Of a stretch of DNA of 64,000 nucleotides, positions 25,412-42,704 are shown in pieces. The position numbers and the translations under genes are program-made. Source of the DNA: Dictyostelium firmibasis (Eukaryota; Evosea; Eumycetozoa; Dictyosteliales; Dictyosteliaceae); assembly GCA_036169595.1 (NCBI GenBank), contig CM069765.1, positions 3,538,501 to 3,602,500 on the forward strand. Direction: 5' to 3'. The notes under the pieces are model-generated. The model saw nothing but the letters and a program-made list of their open reading frames with translations. It made no database searches and was not told where the DNA came from. Position 1 is the first letter of the stretch. The number at the start of each line of letters is the position of its first letter.

Positions 25412-26646
25412 GATTGGTTTGTTTTGAAAAAAATATATTATTATATAGATAAATTTTATTATTATTATGGAATGTGATAAATAAAATTAAAAAATAAAAT
25501 TTTTTTTTTTTTTTTTTTGAAAAAAAGAGGGTATTTTAAAATTCAAGCCAAAAATTTCCTTTTTTATCTTTTTATTTAATTTTTTTCAAAAAATATAACA
25601 GCCTTTAATTATAGTATTTATCGCATAAAATTTAAATTATTATTATTATTATTTTTTTTTTTTTTAATTAAAATAATAATATCTCCCCACAATTCCAAAA
25701 AAAAAAAAATTTATTTTACCAACAACTTGTAAACTTTTTCAATTCTCACAAATTTAAATCTTTGTACACATTTTAAAGATTCAACTACTATTTTTTTTAT
25801 ATATTTTTATTTTAAAATTAATATTTTTTGAAAATCATCTAAAAAAAAATAAAATAAATTCCTTTGTACGATCGAGGAATAATTTCACTATCAGAACTAT
25901 TACAAAAATTTGAACCAGGGCACAATTAAAGATGTATTATCACTTTTAGGAATATTAATAATTGGAGTTGAATGATAAAATGTAAAATTGAAACCGTTCA
26001 TCCATATAAATTGAAACCATTCATCATAATATAAACCCATCAAAATATATTACCAACCCTAAGTTTTGGCCAATATTTTTTTTAAAATTATGTTGAAATA
26101 ACAATTTTTTTTTTATTATTATTAAATGGTTATTTATTATTTATAAATTGTTCACTCAGCTGAAAATAAAAAAATAAAAAAAGATACAGCTATTTATATT
26201 AACATAATTTGAAGTGGTTAGAATTTAAAAAAAAAATGAATAATTATCAAGATATTTGAGTCACTTTTTTTTTATTAATTCTATTTGATAATTTTACTTC
26301 TAATGAAATTATATTGGTTTTTTGAGTTTTAAAAACCAATCAATTTTTTGAGTTACCTCTGTTATTTAAATAAATGGTTGTGTACAACTATTTTAATTTA
26401 AATTGATTATAGTTTTTTTTTTATGGTGAGGATAAAATAGTTGCTCTATTTTTAACTTTAATTTAAAAAAAAAAAAAAAAATAAAATTAAAAAAAAATAA
26501 AAAATTTAATTTTTTGTTTTTTTTTTTATTTTTCATTTTTTTTTTTTTTTAATTAATCTTTTTTTTTTTCTTTCTTCTATCAGAATCTCTCACACATGAA
26601 TAATAATAATAATAATATTAATAATAATAATAATAATAAATAAATA
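25299..26646. other. Intergenic region upstream of ankyrin-kinase, with a gene relic
   Basis: About 1.35 kb, partly overlapped by the start of the minus-strand hypothetical ORF. It holds a coding-like relic (25850-26040) and otherwise A/T runs. An (AAT)n stretch occurs at 26597-26637, just upstream of the kinase start. Confidence 0.5.
25850..26040 (-). pseudogene. Relic of an unidentified, possibly extracellular, protein gene
   Basis: A 46-codon minus-strand frame runs from ATG 26040 to TAA 25900. It includes YYDEWFQFIWMNGFNFTFYH, INIPKSDNTSLIVPWF and host-like codons. After a frame change the text continues as NSSDSEIIPRSYKG down to about 25860. A 23-base near-duplicate (ATTGAAACC.TTCAT) on the plus strand at 25987 and 26010 is the DNA of the WFQF and GFNF segments. 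The aromatic/Asn-rich text with glycosylation sites looks like an ectodomain piece. Family not recognised. Confidence 0.4.
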
Positions 26647-28475
26647 ATGGAAAACAATAAAATTATAGAATGTTTACCAATACTATATTTAAATAATTAT
26701 ATAAATGATAATGATATTGGTTCATTATCATTAATAAATAAAGAATTTAATGTAAAGATTATGAAGAATGATTACTTTTATCAAATTATAAATAAAAGTT
26801 ATCTCTTACTTTATTTGAAAATTTTTAAATTATTATCAATTAAAGCTAAACTTAATCCAAATTGGATCAATATAATAAATAACAATAATAATAACAATAA
26901 AAATAATAGTAATAATAAATGTAATAAAATTAAATCAATTAAAAGTAATTTTAGTGTAATATCTGAAAGATTAAACTTTTTAATTCAATGTAAATTTAAT
27001 TTACATAGATATCTAGATAACAATGATTTGTTTATAACAATTTTAAGAGGTGAAAAAATATCGACATTGGACAGAATAATTTGTTTTTCAATCATATATT
27101 CACAAGATCAAATTTTATTATTTTTATTAAATCTCATTATATCAAATATAAATAATAGCAATAGTAGTAGTAATAATAATAATAATGGTATTAGTAATAA
27201 TAGATTGTTAGCAAATAATAGTTATAATATACAATTTAATCAACAAATTCCAACACAAAATGAATTAATAGATTTGAATCAATGTTTACAGTTTTTTGAA
27301 ACAACGACACCAACACCAACAACCGCTGCCATCACCAATTCAAGCACTACCACCACTAATAGTACTAATACCAATTATACAGCTGTATCACCATTTGGTG
27401 AGAATGTATTAAAGGCTTATCCAATTTATTTTGCAATTGTAAAAGTAAATGGTGGTAGCAGTTTAGTTAGATTTCTATTATCTATTTTACCAAATGTATA
27501 TGGTATTACCAATGTAAATTGTAAATTACCAATAACCAATAGGTCACCATTATTTTATTCGACCACTAGAGAGATGACATTACTATTATTACAATTAGGT
27601 TGTAATATTCATGATATCGATTATAAAGGAATGCTACCAATTCACTATCATTCTTTGAATGGTCATGTCGATGTTGTCAAATGCTTAATAGATGACTCAA
27701 CCATTAATGCTCTGGATCAAAGTAATAATACACCTTTACATTTAGCTTCTTTAAGTGGTAATTTAGCATTGGCTAAAATATTATTAAATTCTGGTGCAAG
27801 ATTATCAATTGATAATATAAATGGTAGATATCCAATCCATAATGCTTGTGTAAATGGTAACATTGATTTAATTAGATACTTTTTAGAGTTATATTCAAAA
27901 ATGAGTAGTAGTAATAATAGTAATAGTAATAGTAATATTAATAATAATAGTAATACTAGTAATGGTAACAACGGTAATGGTAATAATAATCTTAGTGTTT
28001 CAAGTAATATTGGTGGATTAAGAATTTCAAATGGTGGTAGTACACAACAATCAATTCAAATACCTGATAAAGAGAATAATACACCAATTGATTTATTAGT
28101 TTTGAATAATCATTTCACAATTGCAATTGAGCTATTAAAATATGAAGGATACATTGTAGGTAAAGAGGAATTCAATTTTAAAAGCGCTAGAAAAATTGGT
28201 GCCGGTGCTTTCGGTGATGTATATTTATTGGAATGGAAAAATAAAAATGTTGCTGTTAAAAGAGTAAAAATTGAAAAAATCTTGGAATCTGGTAAATCCT
28301 ATCAATGGATTAGAGATAAATTCATTTTAGAAGCGGTTTTAATGGTTAAATTATCAAATTTCTCAAGTTTTGTAAAATTATATGCAACTTGTATAGAAGA
28401 AAAGGAATTGTTGTTAATATTAGAATTTTGTGATAATGGTAGTTTATATACAATTTTAAATACTATACCAATTGG

Positions 28476-28515
<40 letters not shown>

Positions 28516-29325
28516 TATAATAATAATGATATAATTCAATCATTACCATCAATTAATACGTTATCATTAAATATTGCAAATGGTATGAACTATTTACATA
28601 GTTTGAAACCACAAATTATTCATAGGGATTTAACATCTCAAAATATTCTAATCGACAGAAATGGTATTGCAAAGATTGCAGATTTCGGTATCTCAAGATT
28701 TAAGAATGATATTGGTGATAAAACAATGACATCCATTGGTAATCCAAGATTTAGATCACCAGAGGTGACTAAAGGTCAAAAATATAGTGAAAAAGTAGAT
28801 GTCTTTGGTTTCGGTATGATTCTATATGAAATGTTCACTCGAAGAGTACCATTTCATGACTATGAACAAATTTCAGCTTCCTTTAAGATTGCAAATGGTG
28901 AAAGACCACCATTGCCTCAAACTATTGATCATAGATGGTCAAATTTAATTCAAATTTGTTGGGATCAAAACCCAATTAATAGACCTTCATTCGATCAAAT
29001 TCTAACAACAATTCAAAATTTACCAATTGCAAATATACCAAAATTCCTTGTACCTTTACAACAACCCTTAAATCAAAATCAAAATCAAAATCAACCAATA
29101 AACACTAATGGTAAATTGGATTTATCTTCATCATCATCATCGATTACCAACTTAAACAATGCTGTAACCGCCAAATTATCATTATCAACTAGTGGTGGAT
29201 TATTCGGTGGTGATTCTGACTATACCGTTGGGACTTGTACATCTGGTTATGATGTTGGCTATGATAATGATGGTGATATACTTGATTACTCTAGCGATCA
29301 AAATGATCAGGATTTATATGATTAA
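26647..29325 (+). CDS. Ankyrin-repeat protein kinase, TKL type
   Basis: Single exon, 892 residues. An F-box-like start (CLPILYLNNYINDNDIGSLS) is followed by Asn-rich linkers. Ankyrin repeats cover about 293-416, with classic NNTPLHLASLSGNLALAKIL. The kinase domain spans about 506-800: glycine loop IGAGAFGDVY (~515-524), Lys538 in VAVK, catalytic loop HRDLTSQNIL (H659-D661) and DFG at 679-681. HRDL.S.N and the GNPRFRSPEV activation segment place it in the tyrosine-kinase-like group that is expanded in Dictyostelium. An Asn insert splits the kinase N-lobe from the C-lobe, and the tail is acidic. All catalytic residues are present, so it is probably active. Substrate unknown. Confidence 0.92.
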
Positions 29326-29449
29326 TATTTAATTATATAATAAAATAAAAATAAATTTAATATTGTATATAGTTGAATTTTTTTTTTTTTTTTTTTTATT
29401 TTTTTTTTTCAACTAATTTTAAACATAATTATACTAACTAATTAGTTAT

Positions 29450-30079
29450 TTAATGTTTTGCAGTGGACTTTTGGTTGACTGTTGGTTGTGGTCTTACAGC
29501 TTTTTTTGGTACTGGCTTAGCTTGTTTTGGTACTGGTTTAGCTGGTGTTGGTGTTGGCTTAGCTGGTTTTGGTACTGGTTTAGCTTGTTTTGGTACTGGT
29601 TTAGCAGCATCTTGTTTAGGAGTAGCAATTTTATGGGAAGCTTGTTTAGCCACAGGGTGTTTGGCAGCAGCTTGTTTGGCAGCAAAGGCTTTTATTTCAG
29701 CTGCATGTTTATCTGCGACTTGTTTATCTGCGGCTTTTTTAGCTGCGGCTTGTTTATCTGCGGCTTGTTTGGAAGCAGTTGATTTTTGACTTGGTTTAGC
29801 AGATCTTGAAACTGGTTTACCTGCTGGTTTTGCTGCTGGTTTTGCTGCTGGTTTTGCTGCTGGTTTATTATTGAGACTGGCCAAGTGACGCTGAGCTTGA
29901 ATGGAATTCTTTGGGAAACAAATTTCATCACCTCTCACTTTGATACACATATCAGTTTTGCTTTTACATTTTCCACTTTCACATTTTGGATAAGATGCAT
30001 TCACTTCTTCAATTTCTTGAATACTACCCATTGAAACTGATAACAATAACAATAATGCAATCAAAGAATATAAAACTCT

Positions 30080-30082
<3 letters not shown>
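29450..30082 (-). CDS. Secreted small Cys module with long Lys/Ala/Pro repeat tail
   Basis: 210 residues. Signal peptide MRVLYSLIALLLLLSVSMGS, then a short module YPKCESGKCKSKTDMCIKVRG ending DEICFP (C-x4-C-x6-C-x8-C). The tail of ~140 residues (from about 73) is built from AAKP, AADKQ and KPVPKQAKP units. It is strongly basic, with almost no acidic or aromatic residues. The Cys module recurs in the next gene (30748..30948), so the two are tandem paralogues. Function unknown. A highly cationic secreted polymer could bind polyanions such as matrix, bacterial surface or DNA; this is inference. The ATG is preceded by a ~40-base homopolymer run (30083-30123). Confidence 0.85.
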
Positions 30083-30127
<45 letters not shown>

Positions 30128-30386
30128 TTAAATTATTATAATAATAATACTGTGATATGAATTATAAATAATAAATAAAATAATTAATAGAAAAAAAACA
30201 AATGAAATTTGTATAAAACAAAAATTAAAAAAAAAAATTAAAAAAAAATAATAATATTGTATAATATTAAAAATTAAATAAATAAAAAAAAATTAATTTA
30301 AAAAAAAAAAAAAGAAAAAAAAAAATGGCACGAAAAAAATTGTATATAATGAATTCATTTACAACAACCACAGCAACAATCACACA

Positions 30387-30430
<44 letters not shown>

Positions 30431-30747
30431 ATTCACACCCATATAGTGAAAGTACTTTTTTTTTTGGGTGTTTACAATTTGGTGTATACAATTGTAATTA
30501 TTTTTTACAAATGATATATATATATATATAATTAATTAATTAATACCACCCATTTTTGATATGTTATAAAATATTTAATAAAATAAATCCCAATTAATTA
30601 TTTATTTTTTTTTTTTTTTTTTTTTTTTAATAATTTAGTATAATAATAAAATTTTTACATAATGATTTGAATTTTATTATAGAGTTAAAAGAAATTTATT
30701 TTTATTCTCATTAAACAAAATTTAATAGCGCCAGGATTTTTTTTTTT
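30083..30747. other. Intergenic region between the two secreted paralogues
   Basis: 665 bases of A/T, including a ~40-base T run at 30083-30123 and a ~40-base A run at 30389-30427. Short C-rich words, CACACCCATATAG (30434) and TACCACCCA (30544), are possible promoter elements. No RNA gene was seen. Confidence 0.45.
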
Positions 30748-30948
30748 TTATAAATGAGTTGGGAAACAAATATTTAAACCTCTAACATCAATACAGATTG
30801 ATTCATTAGGACATTTTCCATTAACACATGGTGGATAAATTGCATCAGCAATTTCTCTGTTGTAAAATTGGTCAGTATCTAAATTTTCACCCATTGAAAC
30901 TGAAGCTAATAATAATAAGGCAAATAAAATAAAGAAAAATGATTTCAT
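30748..30948 (-). CDS. Small secreted cysteine protein, paralogue of 29450..30082
   Basis: 66 residues with signal peptide MKSFFFILFALLLLASVSMG. The mature peptide has YPPCVNGKCPNESICIDVRG followed by LNICFP (C-x4-C-x5-C-x8-C). GKC, CI.VRG and ICFP are shared with the larger neighbour, as is the ...SVSMG signal-peptide end. It stops right after the module (THL), so it is the minimal form without the basic tail. Both genes lie on the same strand, 665 bases apart, consistent with tandem duplication. Confidence 0.8.
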   Translation of the reverse strand: MKSFFFILFALLLLASVSMGENLDTDQFYNREIADAIYPPCVNGKCPNESICIDVRGLNICFPTHL

Positions 30949-31543
30949 TGTTTTTTTTTAATATCTAATTATAAAATTTTAATTTGATAACATTTAATTA
31001 ATTAATTTTTTTTTTTTTTATTTAAACTTTTTTTTTTTTCAAAATTAATTTTTTAAAAAGAAAAGAAATATAATTTAAATTCATACTTTTACACACCTTC
31101 GGAAACAAACCCCTATTAGGGAAAATTTAATGGGTATAAAAAATTAATAACAAGCTTTTTTAATTTTACTAGGTATTTTTTTAGAAATATATTACCTTTA
31201 TAAGATTGAAAAAAACAAAATTGTAAATCTAATCTTAAGTTTTTAGACCTAAAGAAAAGATTTTTAAATAAAAATTACATTAGATAGATTTTATTTTTTT
31301 AATTAATTTAAAAATGTGGAAATGTAAAATTATAAAATTTTATTTATATTATTTTTTTTTCATAAAAAAAAAAATAAAAATAAATAATTTATAATAATTA
31401 TCAGAATGAAATATTTTAAAATGTGAAGATTTGGTGATTGTGAACCTTCAACAATAAAACCAAATGTATATGAAGCATGAGAATTAATTGAATTTTGAAT
31501 AGATATGAATAATTATAATTATTTTTTATTATTACAATTTTAT

Positions 31544-31575
<32 letters not shown>

Positions 31576-31581
31576 TAAATT
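30949..31581. other. Intergenic region
   Basis: 633 AT-rich bases. A slightly GC-richer stretch at about 31093-31140 (ACCTTCGGAAACAAACCCCTATTAGGG) stands out and contains a small CCCTATTAGGG palindrome. No ORF. Confidence 0.45.
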
Positions 31582-32543
31582 TTACAAAGAACCTTTTTTA
31601 ACTGGATCAATTATAGCAAGACCGGCACTTAAAACATAACTACCATCTCTATTTGTTTTAGATTGGAATAAAACTGTGGTTGGATTAATTTTCCACATTT
31701 CAGTTTCAATAGTTTCACCAGGATAAACATGTTTGGTGAATCTTGTTTTAATTGATTTTAATCTACTTGGATCATTATCACAAAAGTGTTCTAATACACC
31801 TCTGGATGCAATACCATAAGTGCATAAACCATGTAAAATTGGTACTTTAAAACCACCGATTTTACTCATTTCTGGATCGATATGTAATGGATTTAAATCA
31901 CCACCTGCTAAACGATAGATAACAGCTTGATCCTCAGATGTACTTTGTCTACTGATTGCATCTGGTGCTCTATCTTTTGGTATTGAAATTGCCTTTTCAT
32001 TTGGACCACGATCACCACCAAAACCACCAATACCTCTTATAAAGAATGAAAATACATTCTTAAAGATTGGTTTACCACTTGATTTCTCAGAGGTTATACA
32101 TTGTAAAATTAATAATGCTCCTTTACCCTTATCATAAAGATTAGTAATCTTTGATTCTGTTACAAATACTCCTTCAACAGGTATCTCATTTAAAATCTCT
32201 AATTCTTGTTCACCATGTAATAACATCATTGGATCAAATTCTAATCCATCAATACCTTCTGAAATAACATCCTAATAATAAATTTTAAAAATATTATATT
32301 TTAAAATTTTGAAAAAAAAAAAATTAAAATTAAAAAATAAAAACCTACAACAATCATTTGACCAGGAAAAATAACACCAATAGTTGGTAAAGCTGAAAAA
32401 TCATGTGAACCTTCATAAACGAATTTTAAATTTTTTCTACCACATCCTAAACTAATTGCATACAATGCAACATCTTTTCTTGTAAGATTATATTCAATTG
32501 TTTTAATCTTATGATTTAATGCTTTTTTAACATCGACTGTCAT
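31582..32543 (-). CDS. mfeB: Enoyl-CoA hydratase 2 (MaoC/hot-dog), peroxisomal type
   Basis: Exons 32543..32349 and 32271..31582 join in phase 0 to 294 residues. It is a stand-alone double hot-dog protein matching the hydratase-2 domain of MFE-2/HSD17B4. LHGEQELEI is at about 83-91 and GIGGFGGDRGP at about 145-155. The catalytic block GDLNPLHIDP has Asp190 and His195 and is followed by ILHGLCTYG. The reaction is hydration of trans-2-enoyl-CoA to (3R)-hydroxyacyl-CoA in beta-oxidation. The last residues, KKGSL, are only a weak match to a peroxisomal PTS1 (SKL-type). Animals fuse this domain to a dehydrogenase and SCP2; here it is separate. The symbol is from memory of the Dictyostelium naming and is moderately sure. 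Confidence 0.9.
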
Positions 32544-32914
32544 TTTCTTTATTTTAATGGGTGAGGTTATAAAAAATAAAGTAATTATAATTTTAAAAAA
32601 GAATTTTTTTTTTTTTTTCTTTTTTTTGTTTTTAAAAATTAAATTTCATTTTTTTCATTTTTATTTTTTTTTTTTTTTTTTTATAAATTTATGACAACAT
32701 AATTTCACAAATTTGGAAGTGTTTTGGGTCATTGTTGAATAAAATTCACCATTTTTAAAGAAATGGTTATTAATATCATGATAATAATATATGAAAAAGA
32801 GTTGGAAATGTTGATGAATTATTTAATTTAATACATAAAAGTGATAACCAATTCTTTTTCGAGATATACACTTAAATAGTTTTTCTTTTTTTTTTTTTTT
32901 TTGTTATTGTGATA
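32544..32914. other. Intergenic region
   Basis: 371 bases between two minus-strand genes, mostly T runs. No feature seen. Confidence 0.45.
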
Positions 32915-33706
32915 TTATTGGTTATTATCATCATTTTTCATCTTTTCTCTTTCTTCTCTTTCTTCTCTTTCTTCTTGTTGTTTTCTTTGCATCATTGAAT
33001 TGTATCTTTCCATCTTTAAGAAATATTGCATGGGATCCTCGCTATCATCGGAAGTATCAGGAGGTAAATCTTTTGCATTTGGATCTATTTTTTTTAATTT
33101 TTTATTATATTCATCCATCTCATTGAAATAAACCTCCCAAACACATGATAAACCACAACCACTACCACAACATAAATTTGTTGGTGGGACTGGTTTCTTT
33201 AAATCTTTAATATCAATAACATCTTGTTGTTCTTTTATTGTTGAAGGATCTTTAAAAATTCCACCAATATTCGTAGAGACTACTGGTTTTTTTTTTTTAT
33301 GTTCACCTTCACCTTCACCTTCACCTTCACCTTCACCTTCACCTTCACCTTTAATTTCGTCATTTATTTGTTCATTATTATTACTATCGTTATCTTCGAA
33401 AACAGTAGGAACAACAATAAATTCTGTTTTCTTTTTTTTTTTACCACCTTTTCCTTTTTCTTCCTCTTCTATTAAACTACCACTGTCAGAGTTTTTTGAT
33501 TTTTTACTCTTTTTATTTTTACTTGATAATTTTTCATCTTTGTCGGTTGCTTTTGTGCAGAATGAATTGTAAAATTCTCTTCCTCCTCTAACACTATTAC
33601 AATTTCTATATTCAATAAAAAGAATATTGTCACATTTATTTAATAAAAAAGTATTTACAATTTTACTTGTATTTCTCTTTATTTTTGATACACATGAGAT
33701 TATCAT
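32915..33706 (-). CDS. Oxidoreductase-like domain protein (OXLD1-like)
   Basis: 263 residues from the first true ATG at 33706; the frame is open further upstream only through a TTG. The C-terminal module PPTNLCCGSGCGLSCVWEVY with following NEMDEYNKK is the short Cys-rich oxidoreductase-like domain of OXLD1 and its fungal homologues. The N-terminus is basic and hydrophobic (MIISCVSKIKRNTSKIVNT), compatible with mitochondrial import. The middle is Lys-rich with an (EG)n run near 33305-33350 on the DNA. A Glu/Arg coiled tail (EEREEREEREKMK) ends the protein. Biochemical function of the family is not established. Confidence 0.82.
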   Translation of the reverse strand: MIISCVSKIKRNTSKIVNTFLLNKCDNILFIEYRNCNSVRGGREFYNSFCTKATDKDEKLSSKNKKSKKSKNSDSGSLIEEEEKGKGGKKKKKTEFIVVPTVFEDNDSNNNEQINDEIKGEGEGEGEGEGEGEGEHKKKKPVVSTNIGGIFKDPSTIKEQQDVIDIKDLKKPVPPTNLCCGSGCGLSCVWEVYFNEMDEYNKKLKKIDPNAKDLPPDTSDDSEDPMQYFLKMERYNSMMQRKQQEEREEREEREKMKNDDNNQ

Positions 33707-33981
33707 ATAGTTTTTGTTTTTGTTTTTGTTTCTAAAAATATAAAAATAAAACACCAAAAAACGAAAAAAAAAAAAAAATGAAAAAAAAAATAAATTAAAT
33801 TAAATGCAAAAAATTGCTAATTATCTTGTTTTTTTATTTATTGAATTAAAAGAATTAAAAGAATTCCCATTTAAAGTATTGTAAAAAAAATAAAAATAAA
33901 AAAAAATAATCAATGGTCAAGAAATAATTGGAAAATAAATCAATAATATATGATAGTTTATTTATAATAATTAATTTGTTT

Positions 33982-38096
<4,115 letters not shown>

Positions 38097-38983
38097 ATCG
38101 ATTACCGATAAATGCTTTCAACGTATATTTGATTTTTTTTTTTTATTTTTGTCTTTTTTTTGTGTGTTTGATTTGATTATTTATTATGTAAACTCTGTTA
38201 ATTAATTAATTTGGTTATAATTTGTTTAATGATTTTTTTTTTATGTGAGTACTTTCGATAATTTTTATTTTTATTTTTATTTTTATTTTTATTTATATTT
38301 TCAAGTGTTTTAAGAATAAACCCCTAAATAATTTTTTAATTAATTTAAAAAAAAAAAAAAATAATAAAAAAATAATAACCAAACAAATCAGTGTTTGATT
38401 CAATATTAATTATTCTGATATTTCTGATCTTTTTTGTTTTGTTGGGAATCAAAAAAAAAAAAATAAAAATAAAATAAAATAAAATAAAATAAAATTAAAA
38501 AAAAAAAAATAAATCAAAAAAATAAATCAAAAAAAAAAAAATAAAAATAAAAAAAATTCAGATAACGAAAATTAAACTCCCCATTGAATAGTTATAATTT
38601 TTTTAAAAAAAATATCCTCATTTTGGGTTATGAACATATATTAAATACTACTTCCTTTTCAAAGTAAAGTTTTCAAAAAATTTAACTATTTTTGAAAAAA
38701 AAATTAAATTAAAAAAAAATTAAAAAAAAAGATAAATTATTTCAACTTTTTCGTTGTTGAAACTATTTAATTTTATTTAAAATATCAATTTATATATTTT
38801 AAATTTTTCTTTTTTTTTTTTTGTATTTTATTTTATTTTTTTTTTTTTTTATTTAATTTTTTTTTTAATTTTATTTTATTTTATTTTTTTATATTTTAAA
38901 ATTTAATTGATTTTTTTTTATTTTAAAATTTAATTTTTTTTTTTTTTTTTGGTAACAGTAATTTTGAGTAATTGTATACTTTT

Positions 38984-39025
<42 letters not shown>

Positions 39026-39148
39026 TTGTTTAAAAAAATTTCAAAATAGAATTCTAAAAAAAGTAAAAACAAAACAATAATATCACAACATTGTTTGGCA
39101 TAAAAAACACACACCACGCAATATTAAAACTATACAAACTGTAATACA
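38097..39148. other. Divergent intergenic region, LRR kinase / spartin-like
   Basis: About 1.05 kb of A/T runs with (ATTTTT)n near 38266-38300 and (AAATAA)n near 38463-38500. No coding or RNA feature seen. Confidence 0.5.
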
Positions 39149-40950
39149 ATGTCAACTAATATAAAAATTGAAGACTCAATATACAATTGTAAATCAATTC
39201 AATCGATTGCAGATGATATATTAGAGAGTATAGAGCAAACAATAAAAAAAGATACCATTAATAGCATCGATAGTAATGTTGGTGAATTTCATATAAACAC
39301 AGTAATTGACCACTATTTACAAGCAATTAATTTATCATATGACATCTCTGAAGGTAAATAAATATATATACATATATTTCCTACATCAATAGTAATAATA
39401 ATATTTTGTTATAATATCTTTTATTAAATTTTTTTTCAATTTTAGATAAAGAAATTAATGAAAAAACAAAGGAACAAATTGAAAGTATAAGATTTGAATT
39501 AATAAAGAAAAGAAACAAAGCAATTGAAATAAAAGGAAGAATATTATCAAAGGATGTGAATGTAAATAATAACAATGAAAATCAACAACACACAACATTA
39601 TTAACTTTATCAAAATGTGTTATTTACAAATGGAAAGAAGATAATATCGCACAAAAGAAAGTATTTGAATTAACAACTTCTCCTAAAATCGGCTCCTTGT
39701 CATCCACCGCCACTACTACCAATAATAATAATAATAATAATAATAACTCAAAGAAATCAAATCAATTTATAATTGAAAAACAAATCATTGGCAATGGTAT
39801 ATTTTATTTAAAGAGAGCAAACGATAAAATTCATTACATTCAAATTAGATTCAATGAATCATTACAGAATAATGAGAATCAAGGTATAAATGGCATTTCA
39901 AATCAAACATTTATTTTAACTTCTCAAACACCAATTTTAATTCACTCAAAAGGTCATTATGTTTTAAAGAGTGATGATGATTACTTTGGTTTATTATTCC
40001 CTGAAGATTTACCATTGGTTTATATTGATATTCTTGAAAGAAAATTGGAATCAATCTCTTTCTTAATTACTTTACCAAATGAAAATAATAAAACAAAAAC
40101 AACTACTACAACTACTACAACAACCATCGATACACAAACAAATGATAATACTATTATAACCACAACAATATTAAATGAAAAGGATACATTAAATTTAAAA
40201 GATGATGGTACAGCAACTTCGGAGGAAAATAAAGAAGTTGGCTTTGTTGTTAGTTCAATTAAATCTGCAACAAGTGGTGTTGACTCTGGCTCACAAACCA
40301 TTGCAGCTTGTATTCTATCAGCATCTTCAATAATATCATTAAGTTTAAGAGGTGGTGGTTATAAATTAATGTCAACAATGGAAAAGAATGAAAAACCTGC
40401 TGAAGTTTCACCAATTATTGTAAATACTGTTGAGGGTGTAAAAAGTGTAACATCATATGCTAAACAAGGATCTTCCTATATTATTGGTTCTTTATCAAGT
40501 GCGGTTGCAACTGTTGGTGGGGGTGTTGTTAATCTAGTACGTCCTGCTAATGATGACGATTGTGAACAATCAAAAGAAGAGAATCCATATACAACTGAGG
40601 CAGTTAACTTTGGTAAAACAACAATTAAATCAATTGGCTCAATCATTGGTGCAATTGGTGATGGTATCAGTATGGTCTATGATGAAGCCACTGGAACAAC
40701 GGTTGATTTAGTCAACTACAAATATGGTGAACATGCTGCTAAAGTAACCGATCAAACCATTTCAATTTCTAAAGATGTTTTCGACACTGCAATGAGTGTA
40801 AAAAATTTACCAATGAGTGTTGTTAAAGGTGGTGGTAAAATGATTATTGAAAAGAGTTTTACTAATAATGAAACCATAAATAATGAACATCAATGCATTG
40901 TATCACTAGAAAAGAGTGAAAATCAAGATAATCAACTCTTACAAGATAAC

Positions 40951-41037
<87 letters not shown>

Positions 41038-41133
41038 GAAAATGAGAAACAAGAACTTGAAAAATTACTTTCAACAAATAATGAAGAAGAAATACTAAAG
41101 TATACTTTAGAAAAGAGTGTATTATTTCAATAA
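39149..41133 (+). CDS. Spartin-like protein (N-terminal MIT-like, C-terminal senescence domain)
   Basis: Exons 39149..39353 and 39446..41133 (phase 1, completing Asp) give 630 residues. The first ~110 residues are helical (YDISEDKEINEKTKEQIES) and resemble the MIT domain of spartin. A beta-rich middle follows. Then comes the Ala/Ser/Gly senescence domain (about 360-540) with SGSQTIAACILSASSIISLS, VEGVKSVTSYAKQG and KTTIKSIGSIIGAIGDGI, the membrane-inserting helices found in spartin and plant ERD7. Spartin acts on lipid droplets and endosomes. A polyGln run of about 29 CAA codons (40949-41036) precedes the end. The stop is 46 bases from the stop of the convergent HemK-like gene. Confidence 0.87.
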
Positions 41134-41179
41134 AATATTTTAAAATATAAAATACCACATATATGTCGTGTATATATTT

Positions 41180-42395
<1,216 letters not shown>

Positions 42396-42492
42396 TTATA
42401 TTTATACATTTAAAAATTAATCAAAAAAAAAAAAAAAGTTCGAAATGTCGAATACCCACCAAAAACTTTTTTTTTTTCAGTAAACATTCCAA

Positions 42493-42530
<38 letters not shown>

Positions 42531-42704
42531 GATTGATGAATTATTTTTCAGTGATTGGCGAATCTCTCTTCCCTTTTATGGTAATACTATACTTCAATTA
42601 AACTATCTAAGGCTCTTTAGTGGCAAACTTTATTTATAACTGAAAAAAAAAAAAATATGGCAATTAAAAAAAAAAAAAAAATCTATTTTAAAATTATAAT
42701 TTTA
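42396..42704. other. Intergenic region with GC-richer core
   Basis: 309 bases between two minus-strand genes. The part 42531-42643 is unusually mixed in sequence (ATTGATGAA near the left end, AACTGAAA at the right), unlike the flanking T and A runs; see findings for a possible small RNA. Confidence 0.4.

Noticed and set aside
30325-30531. 68-aa plus-strand frame with a polyLys run
   Set aside because: It is a homopolymer A run in intergenic DNA with no domain.
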